From Nocardia sp. NBC_01503 (GTDB lineage: Bacteria; Actinomycetota; Actinomycetes; Mycobacteriales; Mycobacteriaceae): 64,000 nucleotides of DNA. Within the stretch, counting starts at the first letter, position 1. Each line of letters begins with the position of its first letter. The notes beneath the pieces were generated by a model, which was not told where the DNA came from, made no database searches, and was given only the letters and a program-made list of their open reading frames with translations. Shown here one piece after another: positions 26,856-35,425 of this stretch. A program made the translations under genes and the position numbers. The stretch spans positions 620,001-684,000 of the forward strand of contig NZ_CP109596.1 in the NCBI RefSeq assembly GCF_036327755.1. The letters are read 5' to 3'.

Positions 26856-27344
26856 TCATTCGTACACCTCGAACTCTTCCGGGGTATCAAGCCACTCCTG
26901 ATAGGCAGGGTTGACCAGATGGAGATTGATATAACCGTCCGCCACAAAAAGTCGAACAACCAGATTCGCTCGATCCCAGCGCACGCTCGACCCAGGTCCC
27001 TGTTGGCTACAGTGTGGCGAGCCCAAGACAGCGGAGAACCGCACCACCAGGCTCCTGAAATCATCGAGTAGTCGCTCCATCGCTGGAACATCATTCGAGT
27101 CAATCTTATCCGTTACAACCATGATCATGTGGCGAACACCGCCCTTATCCCACGCGCGCCAATACACCTGGGACTGCGCTGCCACGAGGTCGGTGCGCAG
27201 AGTGGTCGTAGCGTTGGTTCGGTGGAGAACTCCGCGCCATCCCAGCGCCTCGCTCAGCAGCGGAAGGTCCCCTTCGGTCCAAGTCCAGTCGAACGATGCT
27301 GCGACCGCGATGATGTGCTCGATTTTGTCACTCTCAACGTACAT
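26856..27344 (-). CDS. Unknown 162-residue protein, first of a tandem pair
   Basis: A 162-residue soluble protein starting MYVESDKIEHIIAVAASFDW. Conserved with the downstream copy: WTWTEGDLPLL, the VYWRAWDKGGVRHMIMVVTDK region, DRANLVVRLF, DGYINLHLVNPAYQEWLDTPEE. It contains no signal peptide or membrane segment. The spacing to copy 2 is 73 bp, and the copies differ enough that the duplication is not recent. Its 5' end is 39 bp from the terminal repeat of the IS1380 element, so the insertion may have replaced its original promoter. Function unknown. Confidence 0.65.
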   Translation of the reverse strand: MYVESDKIEHIIAVAASFDWTWTEGDLPLLSEALGWRGVLHRTNATTTLRTDLVAAQSQVYWRAWDKGGVRHMIMVVTDKIDSNDVPAMERLLDDFRSLVVRFSAVLGSPHCSQQGPGSSVRWDRANLVVRLFVADGYINLHLVNPAYQEWLDTPEEFEVYE

Positions 27345-27382
27345 AGGATATGCGCTTTCCGTTGTTCGATGACCTATCCATT

Positions 27383-29054
27383 TTAGCCTGAATCCACCGA
27401 TTCGGGTTTCGGGCTGGTCCGCGCGCCGAAGGCGCGCTGACCAGCGGGTTTCAGGTGTGGGGTAGCCGCTGGTCTGCCCAGCATTTCCACGTGGATCTCG
27501 GGTCGGGGGCGTTGGGGGCCGGGGTGGTCAGGTGGTGGCGGGTTGTGGTGGTGTGTATCGGATTGTGTTGTGCCACAACGTGAGCCATGCATCGGTCCAG
27601 GGCCAGTGGCTGGGCAGGTGCAGGATCGGTCGACGCTGTGGGCGGGCCAGTCGTGCGGGGATATTGACGATCTTGCGGCGCAGGGTGGCCGCGCGAGCGC
27701 GGCCGTGTTTTCCGCCGGTGAGGATGCCCGCGGCACGTAGCAGGTTGTGGGCGATCGCGGCGGACAGGACCCAGGCGGAGTTGGCACCGAATTTCCCGGA
27801 CCGGATGTGGGCCAGGGGGCCATCGATCAAATCTGCGAACACGGTTTCGATCACTGCGTGTTTGCGGTGGGTGATGTCGGCGTCGGCGACCGGCTCTTGC
27901 GAGTTGGTGAAGAACGGGTGGTACCGCCAGATCGGGAACAACGCGTCGGGGTAGCGGGCGTCTTTCACGCGCCGCACGATCAACCTGGCAGTGGTCTCGT
28001 CTTTGGTGGAAGCGAAAGCGGTGTAGGAGATTTCGGCGACCTCGGCGTCGGAGATCCACCCGCCGGTGTCCGGGTCTCGCACCGCCCCCGGGTACTTCAC
28101 CGGGATCCACGCGGAGTCCGGGATCTGGCCGATCGCGGTGTTCACCGCGGAGTTGCGGGTCATCACCAGCGAGAACTGCGCGCCCGCGCGCAGCGCGGCA
28201 CGCACGACCTTGCGGGTGCCGAAGGCTGAATCGCCACGCACCAGAATCGTGCCGGTCGCCCCGGCGGCGCGGGCGGTGCCGATCGCCGCGGTGACCATCG
28301 ACGCGGCACCCTTGCCGGAGCCGGTTTTCCCGGCGCGCAACCGCATACCCGCGATCACCGGGGCGGTGAGATCGGTGCCGAGCGTCGCCGCCAAAGGCGA
28401 AAGTCCTTTGCGGAGAACCTGTTTCCCCGCAATCTTCGCATGCCCGTAGGACGCGCCCTGCTTCTGGCGGCCGTAAACCAGGCGCAGCAGCGAGTCGATG
28501 TCCACGAACACTCTCCCCGGCGCGCCGGGCAGCAGATCGGTCCGGGCGGCCAGCGCGAGCAGGTGCTCGCGCAGCACCGACTCCAACTGCTTGGCGTGCC
28601 CGAAAGTGAACTCCCGCAACAGGGTTCCCACCGTCGAAGGCGCATACACGCCATCGAACAACTCGCTCATCCCGCCACTGCGCAGCAGATCGATATCATC
28701 GATACAGTCCGCGCCCGCGCACATCCCGGCGATCAGCGTGGCCAGCTTCGGCGCGAGGTTGGCCGAACCGGACCGGATCCGCGGCGAGGCGATCACAACT
28801 TTCTCGGCCAACATGCTGGTCAGGCCCGTTTGCTCGGCCAAAGTCATCACCGGCACCAAGCCCGCAACCGACACGAGGTTGTCGTCGTCGAACCGCGCCG
28901 AGTCCCCGGCGAACGTGTGGAACAATCGCACTGAAAGTGCCTGCCTGTCCTGGTCTTGATTAATGCGTGAGAACATCAATCATCCCAGCTCAGAGGCACT
29001 TTCGCTATTCCAGCGTAAAGCTACCCGCAGATAACTTCGGTGGATTCAGGCTAA
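27383..29054 (-). mobile_element. IS1380-family insertion sequence
   Basis: A 1672-bp element with perfect 18-bp terminal inverted repeats, TTAGCCTGAATCCACCGA at 27383-27400 and its complement at 29037-29054. It holds one transposase gene on the minus strand. I see no direct target duplication next to the ends, whichever boundary is used for the repeats: the flanks are CATT on the left and GTTC on the right. The element may have lost its duplication by recombination. Confidence 0.9.
27528..28979 (-). CDS. IS1380-family DDE transposase
   Basis: A 483-residue transposase, apparently full length and unbroken. The conserved core includes FVDIDSLLRLVYGRQKQG with the first Asp, LVRGDSAFG with the second, and HAVIETVFADLIDGPLAHI carrying the Glu. 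The Arg-rich C-terminus and the TPPQP tail are typical of this family. It cuts and pastes the element through the 18-bp inverted repeats. The start may be MFSRINQDQ one codon in. Confidence 0.95.
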   Translation of the reverse strand: MMFSRINQDQDRQALSVRLFHTFAGDSARFDDDNLVSVAGLVPVMTLAEQTGLTSMLAEKVVIASPRIRSGSANLAPKLATLIAGMCAGADCIDDIDLLRSGGMSELFDGVYAPSTVGTLLREFTFGHAKQLESVLREHLLALAARTDLLPGAPGRVFVDIDSLLRLVYGRQKQGASYGHAKIAGKQVLRKGLSPLAATLGTDLTAPVIAGMRLRAGKTGSGKGAASMVTAAIGTARAAGATGTILVRGDSAFGTRKVVRAALRAGAQFSLVMTRNSAVNTAIGQIPDSAWIPVKYPGAVRDPDTGGWISDAEVAEISYTAFASTKDETTARLIVRRVKDARYPDALFPIWRYHPFFTNSQEPVADADITHRKHAVIETVFADLIDGPLAHIRSGKFGANSAWVLSAAIAHNLLRAAGILTGGKHGRARAATLRRKIVNIPARLARPQRRPILHLPSHWPWTDAWLTLWHNTIRYTPPQPATT

Positions 29055-29080
29055 GTTCACCCCTGCCGACCCGGGTTCGG

Positions 29081-29506
29081 CTAAGAGTCATATGGCAAGA
29101 GAACGAAGCTATCGAAGCCCCACAACGGACGTAGCGTCCGAAAATGGCGCTGGTCGAGCGTCATGATTCGGTCGGTACGCTCTCGATCAGCGATAACCAC
29201 ATTCGAGGCATCCGTGATCCCGACGTAGTCCTGGCTATAACGGTCGAGGATGGTCAGAGCCGCAGCGTGATGGTTGGATGTCCACGCCGCCAGGTCATAC
29301 GCGCCGCCAGCCACGTCGGAGGCGAAGTCGTGCGCCGCACGGGACCCGAGCCGGGTGTAGAGCATGCGATCCGCCTCGGCGACAACCATCGGCGAAACCA
29401 CAAGTCGCTCATCGGCTTTAGCGATGATTTGCGCCAGTTGTTTGTGCTCGGCGTACGCCTCATCGAACAAGGCGAGGATTGCACTCGTGTCGACAATTAT
29501 CGTCAT
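29081..29506 (-). CDS. vapC: PIN-domain ribonuclease toxin VapC
   Basis: A 141-residue PIN-domain protein. The metal-binding acidic residues are visible: Asp6 in IIVDTSAILALFD, Glu44 in MVVAEADRML, and the Asp cluster in YVGITDASNVVIADRERTDRIMTLD. VapC toxins cut tRNA or rRNA in growth-arrested cells. The ATG at 29506 abuts the TAG of the antitoxin gene with no spacer, so the two are coupled. It lies between the IS1380 element and the unknown protein at 29811. Confidence 0.92.
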   Translation of the reverse strand: MTIIVDTSAILALFDEAYAEHKQLAQIIAKADERLVVSPMVVAEADRMLYTRLGSRAAHDFASDVAGGAYDLAAWTSNHHAAALTILDRYSQDYVGITDASNVVIADRERTDRIMTLDQRHFRTLRPLWGFDSFVLLPYDS

Positions 29507-29722
29507 CTAGGCCCCGAAGCCCTGGCCGAGCTCCCGGTCGATCTCCTCGGCCGAAAGTGGACGCTGACTGCGATAGCCCCCAACCGTAGGCTTCGGCCGC
29601 GCACCAACCTTGCCGAGCAGATGATCGAGCGCCTGCCCCAGGGTTAACCCGTTCGACGCTGCGACCTCGAGCAAGCGATCCCGAACAGCTTTGGGCACCT
29701 TGATGGTGGTCATATCGGACAT
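29507..29722 (-). CDS. vapB: VapB-type ribbon-helix-helix antitoxin
   Basis: A 71-residue protein. The N-terminal half (MTTIKVPKAVRDRLLEVAASNGLTLGQALDHLL) is a ribbon-helix-helix DNA-binding domain. The C-terminal half (RSQRPLSAEEIDRELGQGFGA) is the toxin-blocking peptide. It represses its own promoter and neutralises the downstream VapC. The start may be the second methionine (MTTIKV), three codons in. Confidence 0.9.
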   Translation of the reverse strand: MSDMTTIKVPKAVRDRLLEVAASNGLTLGQALDHLLGKVGARPKPTVGGYRSQRPLSAEEIDRELGQGFGA

Positions 29723-29810
29723 ACCGCGAGCATACCGCCATACTTACGGTAGTCCAGCAGTTCAGCGGGCATTCATACGTCGGGCAGCCTCCGTACCGGA
29801 CACATCGATG

Positions 29811-30233
29811 CTAATCATGCATGCCTTCGCGTTCAGCCAAGAAAGTGTCGAGCAGATCGAACAGCACCGCGAGGGCACGGGCTTGTTGTTCATCGGTGAG
29901 GGGCGTGACGTGGTCTCGGTCCGCCAACGCGATCTGCGTGATCAATCCTGGCCAGCTGAAACTGCTCTCCTTGCCCAGATGGTTAGTAATCAGCCACTCT
30001 CGGAAACCATCGAGACCCCGGCCACCGTGGCGGACCGCGCCTTGGTTGTACCCCTCGAGGAAACCCGTCACCCCATGCCATGTGGCGCGGCCGATATACA
30101 TGCCAGGCCGCTTGGCGAACAGCGCGAGGTACTCACGCTCGCTGAGCTCGCTCGGATCCGTCACAGCACGCCCGGTCACCATCAATGGGCTTGTAGCCCC
30201 GTAGATTCGGCGAACGTTGTCGTCCTCAACCAT
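29811..30233 (-). CDS. Small unknown protein next to vapBC (FAKRPGMYIGRATWHG motif)
   Basis: A 140-residue soluble, acidic protein. The motif ALFAKRPGMYIGRATWHGVTGFLEGYNQGA, continued by GLDGFREWLI, matches a pattern (P-x-MYxG, then a GY helix and FxxWL) that I recall from orphan proteins and possible immunity proteins of actinobacteria. I cannot name the family. It is upstream of vapB by 88 bp on the same strand and is followed on the other side by a nei remnant, so it belongs to the accessory region. Function unknown. Confidence 0.55.
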   Translation of the reverse strand: MVEDDNVRRIYGATSPLMVTGRAVTDPSELSEREYLALFAKRPGMYIGRATWHGVTGFLEGYNQGAVRHGGRGLDGFREWLITNHLGKESSFSWPGLITQIALADRDHVTPLTDEQQARALAVLFDLLDTFLAEREGMHD

Positions 30234-30328
30234 TCACCCACTCCATCACAGCTACACTCGGCCAGCGTCGAGGCGGCCGATCCGTTGTTCCAGCAACTGC
30301 TGGACTTTCGATCCTGCGGAGGCGCAGT

Positions 30329-30670
30329 TCAGCGGGGCTGACACGTGGGGCACCAGAACAGGTTTCGACCCTCCAGGACCGAGGCCAGCACCGTCGTGCC
30401 ACACAACCTGCACGGGTCGCCCGCCCGCCGGTAAACATAGGTACGAGGACGGTCTGCGGCATAGGACGGCGCGCCGTGGTCGTGTTCGGGGCGAACCACA
30501 ACCATCACACCGCGCCGGACACCGACCTTCATGAGGTCGACCAGGTCATCCCAGATGGCCTGCCACTCTTCATAAGTGAGCTGCGCGCCCGGGCGTTGCG
30601 GCGAAATACAGTGCCGGAAAAGCACTTCCGCGCGATAGACGTTCCCGACTCCGGTCGGGGCCCCATTGGT
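30329..30670 (-). pseudogene. Truncated nei fragment, C-terminal ~110 codons (copy B)
   Basis: The minus strand is open from 30670 to a stop at 30329-30331 and encodes GVGNVYRAEVLFRH, then LVDLMKVGVRRG, RPRTYVYRRAG and the zinc finger CRLCG...CPTCQPR. This is the last part of the helix-two-turn-helix and all of the zinc finger of a Nei-type glycosylase. The catalytic N-terminus (MPEG...) is absent, and an in-frame TGA at 30671-30673 precedes it, so it cannot work alone. It differs by eye at about a quarter of bases from the intact nei at 36452, so it is a diverged copy rather than a recent duplicate. Confidence 0.88.
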
Positions 30671-30749
30671 TCACCTGTGAAATGCGCCATCCGCCGATCA
30701 GGGCCTAGGGTCTTCATGATCGAGGGATTCCGAACGTCGGGACGGGCAG

Positions 30750-33470
30750 ATGCTGTATGGCCGTATGAGTGAGCAGGATTCGATCGGCGAGCTGCTCGCC
30801 GGGGCCGCCCGGGGATGTCCGGGAGTCCTGATCCTGCGCGGTGCTGCCGGAATCGGGAAATCTGCGTTATTGAATTACGCGGAGAGCACCGCGCACTGCC
30901 GGACGCTGCGGGTGACCGGAGTCGAATCCGAGGCCGCATTGCCCTATGCCGCCCTGCAAGTCCTGCTGCGTCCGGTTCTCGGGAAACTCGTGCAGCTGCC
31001 CCAGCAGCAGGCGAACGCACTGGGCAGCGCCCTCGGCCTGGGAGAGACCAGCTTCGGGGACCGGTTTCTCGTCGGCCTGGCCACGCTGAACCTGTTGACC
31101 GACCTCGCGACGGAAGGACCGTTGCTGTGCCTGATCGACGACGCGCAATGGGTCGATCAAGAATCCGCCGACGCACTGCTGTTCGCGGCGCGGCGCTTGC
31201 ACAGCGAGCCGGTGAGCCTGATCCTCGCCGCCCGTGACGACGGACGTGCCTTCTTCGCACCCGGAGTACCCGAACTCCGACTGCCGGGACTGGATCGGGT
31301 GGCGGCGCGCGCGCTCGCCGATTCAGGCGGTGCGCTCGCGCCCGTGGTGCGTGACCAGATCGTCGACGAGGCGGGCGGCAATCCCCTCGCGCTGCTGGAA
31401 CTCACTCGTATGCTCACCCCCGAGCAGCGGGCCGGGGCCTTCACGCCGTTCGCCTACGCACTGGGAGTGGCCGAGCCGCCCTCGGATCGGGTGCTGTCGG
31501 GCTTCCGGGAGCGGATCCGGGCGCTGTCGCCGTCGACCCGGTTGTGCCTGCTGGTGGCGGCGCTGGAGGATACCGGCGACATGGCGCCGGTATCGCGCAC
31601 CCTGCTCGCCCTCGGCCACACGATGGCCGACTTCGCACCCGCTGAACGGGCGGACCTGGTCCGTGTCACCATCACCGGCGTCGAATTCCGGCATCCGTTG
31701 GTGCGCACCGCGACCCGGCTCACCGCTGACATCGGCCAGCGGATGGCCGCCCATGCGGCGCTGGCCGAGAACGTCGACGATGACCGCCGGGTATGGCATC
31801 TGGCGGCGATCGCCGTCGCCCCCGACGCGGTGGTCGCCGACGAACTGGACCGGGCCGCGGAGCGTGCGCGGCGCCGCGGCGGTCAGATCGCCGTTTCCAG
31901 CGCCTATGCCCGCGCCGCTGAACTCACTCCCGATCCCGGCGTGGCGGTCCGGCGTTGGGCAGCAGCGTCCTCCGCCGCATGGGATGCTGGAATACCTTTG
32001 CGCGCTGCGGAACTCGTACAGCATGCGGCGACCCACAATGGGCAGGTGGAGACGACGGTCACCGCCGAGCTGGCCCGGGTGCGGGCGGCACTCGCATTCG
32101 ACGCCGGTCGCCCACTCGACGCCGCCCGGCTGCTCCACGAAGCAATACAGGCGATGGACGTGGCCGGCCGCGGTGAGCCGTCAGCGCTGACCATGCTCGG
32201 CTGGGCTGCCATCTATATTTGGTCCAGCCGCCCACACCCGGACCAGATCGCGCTGGCTCGGGAGACCGAGCAACTCACTCCGGTGGTACCCGGCCCGCTC
32301 GGATCGGTCCACGCACTCGTCCAGGACATCCGTCTGCTCCTGGAGGGCGACCCGCTCGCCGTCAATATCGCGCCTCGGGGTCTCGGACAGCTCGAGAACG
32401 CTCCGTTCGATCTGCATGTCCTGGCCGCCTACCTCAGCTTCGCCCGCGGCGATGTGTCCGGCATGGTCCGGGACGCGACCTGCTCGGTGGACCTGTGCCG
32501 GTCGGCGGGCCGTATCGGCCGTATGCCACAGGCCATGATGATGCTCGCGATCGCCGAACTCGCCAGCGGCCGACATCGAGCTGCACGGGCCACCGCTTTC
32601 GAGGCGCGACGACTGGCGGAGGATGTCGGTCAGCCGTATTGGAAGCACTACCTCGCGGGGGTGGCTGCCTGGGTGCACGCGGTGGCGGGTGACGAGCAGC
32701 AATGCCACGAACTCGCCGCGGAAGCGAAGGCCGAAGGCGGCACCTGGATGACCGGGCACGCCTGGGCCACCTGGGCGCTGGTAGCCCTCGATTCCGGGCT
32801 CGGCCGCTACGAGCAGGTGCTGGCTCGGCTCGACAAGGCCGCGACCGGACCGGCGCGACACGGATTCGTCTGGCGCTACGCCTATCCGGACTATGTCGAG
32901 GCCGCCGTCCGCACGGGGGATCCGCGCCGGGCCGACCCTTTGCTGGGCAGATTCGCCAATTGGGCTCGCGCAACCGGGAATTCGTGGTCACTGGCCGTGC
33001 TGCACCGTTGCCATGCGCTGCTCACCGATGGCGACGCCGCCGATCTGTACGAGCAGGCGCTGCGACTGCACGAGCAGGACGACCAGCCCTTCGAGCACGC
33101 ACGCACCGAACTCGTCTACGGCGAGTGGCTGCGCAGGCACAACCACCGCGCCGAAGCGCGAGCTCAGCTCGCGTCCGCGCTCTCGACCTTCGATCGGTTG
33201 GGCGCGGCGCCGTGGGCGGAACGCGCCGCGGTGGAATTACGCGCGAGCGGGGTCTCCTCGGCCGCTCAGCGCACGGGTTCGGATCCGCTGGCCGCACTGA
33301 CGCCGCAGGAACTTCAGGTGATCCGGCTGGCCGCGACCGGTGCGACCAACCGCGAGATCGGCGCCCGGCTGTTCCTGAGCGCTCGTACGGTCGCCTATCA
33401 CCTGTACAAGGCATTTCCGAAGCTCGGCGTCTCATCCCGAGCCGAGCTGGCAAGGTACGTCACGACTTAG
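30750..33470 (+). CDS. Large ATP-binding LuxR-family (LAL) regulator
   Basis: A 906-residue LAL regulator. The N-terminal STAND-type ATPase has Walker A GAAGIGKSALL at 31-41 and Walker B LLCLIDDAQWVD near 130. A long helical repeat region covers residues 300-830. The C-terminal LuxR helix-turn-helix (LTPQELQVIRLAATGATNREIGARLFLSARTVAYHLYK, split around residues 850-890) binds DNA. LAL proteins switch on pathway genes when ATP and an inducer bind. The start MLYGR at 30750 fits the family's opening (L-x-GR). It lies immediately upstream of the FAD monooxygenase on the same strand and is its likely activator. Confidence 0.92.
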   Translation: MLYGRMSEQDSIGELLAGAARGCPGVLILRGAAGIGKSALLNYAESTAHCRTLRVTGVESEAALPYAALQVLLRPVLGKLVQLPQQQANALGSALGLGETSFGDRFLVGLATLNLLTDLATEGPLLCLIDDAQWVDQESADALLFAARRLHSEPVSLILAARDDGRAFFAPGVPELRLPGLDRVAARALADSGGALAPVVRDQIVDEAGGNPLALLELTRMLTPEQRAGAFTPFAYALGVAEPPSDRVLSGFRERIRALSPSTRLCLLVAALEDTGDMAPVSRTLLALGHTMADFAPAERADLVRVTITGVEFRHPLVRTATRLTADIGQRMAAHAALAENVDDDRRVWHLAAIAVAPDAVVADELDRAAERARRRGGQIAVSSAYARAAELTPDPGVAVRRWAAASSAAWDAGIPLRAAELVQHAATHNGQVETTVTAELARVRAALAFDAGRPLDAARLLHEAIQAMDVAGRGEPSALTMLGWAAIYIWSSRPHPDQIALARETEQLTPVVPGPLGSVHALVQDIRLLLEGDPLAVNIAPRGLGQLENAPFDLHVLAAYLSFARGDVSGMVRDATCSVDLCRSAGRIGRMPQAMMMLAIAELASGRHRAARATAFEARRLAEDVGQPYWKHYLAGVAAWVHAVAGDEQQCHELAAEAKAEGGTWMTGHAWATWALVALDSGLGRYEQVLARLDKAATGPARHGFVWRYAYPDYVEAAVRTGDPRRADPLLGRFANWARATGNSWSLAVLHRCHALLTDGDAADLYEQALRLHEQDDQPFEHARTELVYGEWLRRHNHRAEARAQLASALSTFDRLGAAPWAERAAVELRASGVSSAAQRTGSDPLAALTPQELQVIRLAATGATNREIGARLFLSARTVAYHLYKAFPKLGVSSRAELARYVTT

Positions 33471-33548
33471 GCGGACCTACCGGAACCGATTGCCACTACC
33501 GTCATTTGACGGATTCGCCCACCAGCGCGCGTCCGTAGCGTCGCCGGT

Positions 33549-34739
33549 ATGACTTCTCCCAGCCACACGGCGACTCTTCCCAGCCATACGGACGTGCTCA
33601 TCGTCGGCGCCGGACCGGCCGGCATGGCGCTCGCGGCGTCGCTGGCCGACAAGGGTATTGCCGCAGTCCTCATCGACAAGCAGGCAGAGGGCGCCAACAC
33701 CTCACGCGCCGCCGTGGTTCACGCCAGGACTCTCGAGGTGCTGACCGAGCTCCAGATCACCGACGAACTCGTTTCCCGCGGCATCATCGTGCCGCGCGCC
33801 ACGGTCCGCGAACGCGACCGTGTCCTGTTGCATGTCGGCTTCGACGACCTGCCGACCGACTATCCCTACACACTGCTGATTCCCCAGGACGTCACCGAAG
33901 CGGTGTTGCTGCGGCGATTATCGAGTCTGGGCGGGAGCGTGATCCGCCCCTGCGAACTGGCCACACTCACCCAGGACACCGACGCGGTCACCGCGACAAC
34001 CACATCCGGCGCCCAGATCCGGGCACGCTACGTGGTCGGTACGGACGGCATGCACAGCCTGGTCCGTGAGCAGTCCGGTATCGGCTTCCAGGGCGACACC
34101 TACGCACAGTCGTTCATCCTCGCCGATGCTCTGCTCGACGGAGATGTTCCGGAGGCGGAGATCCGGCTCTATTTCTCTCCCGAGGGCGTGACCGTGCTCG
34201 CGCCACTGCCGGGCGGCCATCATCGGATCGTCGCGACGGTCGACCAGGCGCCACCCGCACCCGATCACGACGATGTACAGAACCTGTTGAACGAGCGCGG
34301 TCCGCAAGCGGATCCGGCGGTCGTGCGGAAGATCGTGTGGAGCTCCCGGTTCCGGGTGCACCACCGTCTCGCCGAGCACTACCGCGCCGGCCGGGTCTTC
34401 CTCGCCGGGGACGCCGCGCACGTGCACAGCCCCGCCGGCGGACAGGGCATGAATACCGGACTGCAGGACGCGCTGAACCTGGCCGCCAAACTGGCCGCGG
34501 TGATCGGTGAGGGCGCCCCCGACACGACCCTCGAGGGCTACGAGACCGAGCGACGACCCATCGCCGAGGAGGTCGTCGCCTTCACCGACACGATGACCCG
34601 CATCGCCACCGTCAGCAGCGCGCCCCTGCGCGGCATGCGCAATACCGCACTGCGCGCCCTCGATTGGATCCCGGCGGTCCACCGCAAGATGGCCATGAAC
34701 CTATCCGAGCTGGGCCTGGATCCGCAGCGAATCCACTGA
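33549..34739 (+). CDS. FAD-dependent monooxygenase (PheA/TfdB-like, PHBH fold)
   Basis: A 396-residue aromatic-type flavoprotein hydroxylase. The FAD dinucleotide motif is VGAGPAGMALA at about 19-29, the substrate-facing DG motif is VGTDGMHSLVR, and the second FAD motif FLAGDAAHVHSPAGGQGMNTG is near 287. It lacks the C-terminal thioredoxin-like domain of phenol hydroxylases and is close to the shorter polyketide or antibiotic oxygenases in length. Likely reaction: NAD(P)H- and O2-dependent hydroxylation or epoxidation of an aromatic or other hydrophobic compound. It starts 78 bp after the LAL regulator and is convergent with the DoxX-like gene. Confidence 0.9.
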   Translation: MTSPSHTATLPSHTDVLIVGAGPAGMALAASLADKGIAAVLIDKQAEGANTSRAAVVHARTLEVLTELQITDELVSRGIIVPRATVRERDRVLLHVGFDDLPTDYPYTLLIPQDVTEAVLLRRLSSLGGSVIRPCELATLTQDTDAVTATTTSGAQIRARYVVGTDGMHSLVREQSGIGFQGDTYAQSFILADALLDGDVPEAEIRLYFSPEGVTVLAPLPGGHHRIVATVDQAPPAPDHDDVQNLLNERGPQADPAVVRKIVWSSRFRVHHRLAEHYRAGRVFLAGDAAHVHSPAGGQGMNTGLQDALNLAAKLAAVIGEGAPDTTLEGYETERRPIAEEVVAFTDTMTRIATVSSAPLRGMRNTALRALDWIPAVHRKMAMNLSELGLDPQRIH

Positions 34740-34805
34740 CGCGAGAGCCTTTTCCGGCGTGCGCGGTTCGGGGTCGGATGTGCGGCCTCGAACCGCGCAC
34801 GCGGA

Positions 34806-35153
34806 TCATGCCGCGGCCCCCAGCGCCGCCGCGGCGGCCACGGGCACCAGATACATGAGCGGATACGGGATGTGGCTGTACGAGCGCGCCCGAACGATCG
34901 TGACCACGGCGCCCAGGAAGTACAACACCAGACCGGCCGCGGCCGCGATCCCGATCGCGGGGACCGCCAAGCCGACCAACAATCCCACGCAACCGGCGGT
35001 CTTGGCGGCGGCCAGCCACGACCACCACGATTCCGGGACGCCATAGTCGGCCAGCGGTTCCACCACCCACTTAGCCTTCCGATACATCGATACCGCCGAG
35101 AAGGCGACCCAGGCGGCCGCCACGATGGTGACGACGACATGAGCGATGGACAT
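34806..35153 (-). CDS. DoxX-family small membrane protein
   Basis: A 115-residue protein with four hydrophobic helices (IAHVVVTIVAAAWVAFSAV; WWSWLAAAKTAGCVGLLVGL; AVPAIGIAAAAGLVLYFLG; YLVPVAAAAALG). The segment SMYRKAKWVVEPLADYGVPESWW is a marker of the DoxX-like family in actinobacteria. DoxX-like proteins are membrane-bound redox or stress partners. The ATG at 35153 follows GGAG, which argues against the longer frame. It is divergent from the LysR gene, which probably controls it. Confidence 0.85.
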   Translation of the reverse strand: MSIAHVVVTIVAAAWVAFSAVSMYRKAKWVVEPLADYGVPESWWSWLAAAKTAGCVGLLVGLAVPAIGIAAAAGLVLYFLGAVVTIVRARSYSHIPYPLMYLVPVAAAAALGAAA

Positions 35154-35425
35154 TACTTTCTCCAATCCCGTTGGGGCCGAGGAATTTCGGCATGAGTCAC
35201 GGCGCGGATTCACGTGACGGTATTCAGCGTGCGCGTCCGCCCGGCGCCGAACAAGGCCGCGTCTGGCAACAATCGTTTCCCAGCGGTTCACGATCGAATC
35301 GGCCCGCCCGGGTGTGACCTGCCCGGCCGTCAGCGATGGCGGCTACTCGGGCCGGTTATATTTGCTGCTCGCGCGGCATCGGGATACCGACGATGCCGCA
35401 ACGGGCCACCGACGACAGGAACGAT

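Noticed and set aside
26297..27103. Extended 268-residue version of the second tandem unknown gene
   Set aside because: The added N-terminal part is out-of-frame translation of the first copy. Alignment of the two upstream regions places the start at the TTG at 26782.
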